Below are positions 30,209 through 30,263 of a stretch of DNA of 30,263 nt, one piece after another. This stretch comes from a virus. The notes beneath the pieces are model-generated. The model was not told where the DNA came from. It saw nothing but the letters and a program-made list of their open reading frames with translations, and did no database searches. Every line of letters starts with the position of its first letter. Positions within the stretch are counted from its first letter, which is position 1. The position numbers were made by a program, and so were the translations under genes. The DNA lies in IMG/VR virus record IMGVR_UViG_3300012012_000195, positions 1-30,263 of that record. One strand, written 5' to 3'.

Positions 30209-30263
30209 TAACGAATATATAAAAGTTATTTTAATAATTCACAAAATAAAAAATATATTTTTA
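30209..30263. repeat. Terminal direct repeat (right copy), assembly overlap
   Basis: Exact copy of bases 1-55. See the left copy. Joining the two at this overlap makes the gap between the 54-aa gene (ends at 70) and the 29-aa gene (starts at 30190) only about 87 bases. Confidence 0.9.

Noticed and set aside
1-30263. tRNA, rRNA or integrase/repressor lysogeny module
   Set aside because: None recognised on reading both strands; the single HTH-like protein (27751-27951) is not enough to claim lysogeny.

Overview
The window is most likely a complete small tailed-phage genome with a siphovirus gene plan. The first 55 bases (1-55) recur exactly as the last 55 (30209-30263). That is the signature of a closed circular assembly, and it gives a unique length of about 30,208 bp. 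Every supported gene lies on the minus strand, so transcription runs from high to low coordinates and the two window ends join. The sequence is AT-rich. Genes have A-rich leaders without a Shine-Dalgarno box, and three inter-cistron gaps hold an exact TAnnTTTG -7 box. Many protein types (VirE/VapE-like primase-helicase, paralogous tail-tube proteins, characteristic tape measure and tail-hub proteins) are typical of phages of Bacteroidota. I infer a Bacteroidota host; the exact host cannot be read from the sequence.

Layout in transcription order. (1) 30190-26637, early/recombination: two membrane micropeptides (29 and 33 aa), several small unknown proteins, a Rad52-type single-strand annealing protein, a YqaJ-like exonuclease, a small HTH-like protein, a VRR-NUC nuclease and a zinc-ribbon/DUF3820-like protein. 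(2) 26640-22974, replication and modification: a 666-aa primase-helicase, a 340-bp non-coding repeat region (iteron-like CCTTACTA repeats, a 20-bp inverted repeat around an AT-rich core, candidate origin) and a C5-cytosine DNA methyltransferase. (3) 22924-16940, packaging and head: small and large terminase, portal, MuF-type head protein, prohead protease and HK97-fold capsid, closed by a strong intrinsic terminator. (4) 16852-11045, a cassette of nine compact genes between capsid and head-tail connector: a PP-loop (PAPS-reductase-like) enzyme, a 58-aa protein, five putative glycosyltransferases, a class I SAM methyltransferase and a DNA adenine/cytosine-N4 methyltransferase. (5) 10999-1831, connector and tail: gp6-like connector, head-tail adaptor, gp10-like protein, tail terminator, major tail protein, tail chaperones with a probable -1 frameshift on an A9 run, tape measure, tail hub, two tandem relatives of the major tail protein, and a fibre with an S74 chaperone end. 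(6) 1801-70, lysis and end: two small membrane proteins (holin candidates), an anchored Cys-containing protein, an M15 peptidase endolysin and a 54-aa unknown.

The genes work as a virulent-phage programme. SSAP plus exonuclease and primase-helicase handle DNA, the terminase/portal/protease/capsid set builds the head, the tail set follows, and holin plus endolysin end the cycle. No integrase, excisionase or recognisable repressor is visible. The most notable parts are the glycan/methyl-transfer cassette inside the structural operon, the triplicated tail-tube fold, the non-coding repeat region and the string of micro-ORFs (29, 33, 36, 54, 55 and 58 aa) joined by ATGA-type overlaps or very short gaps.
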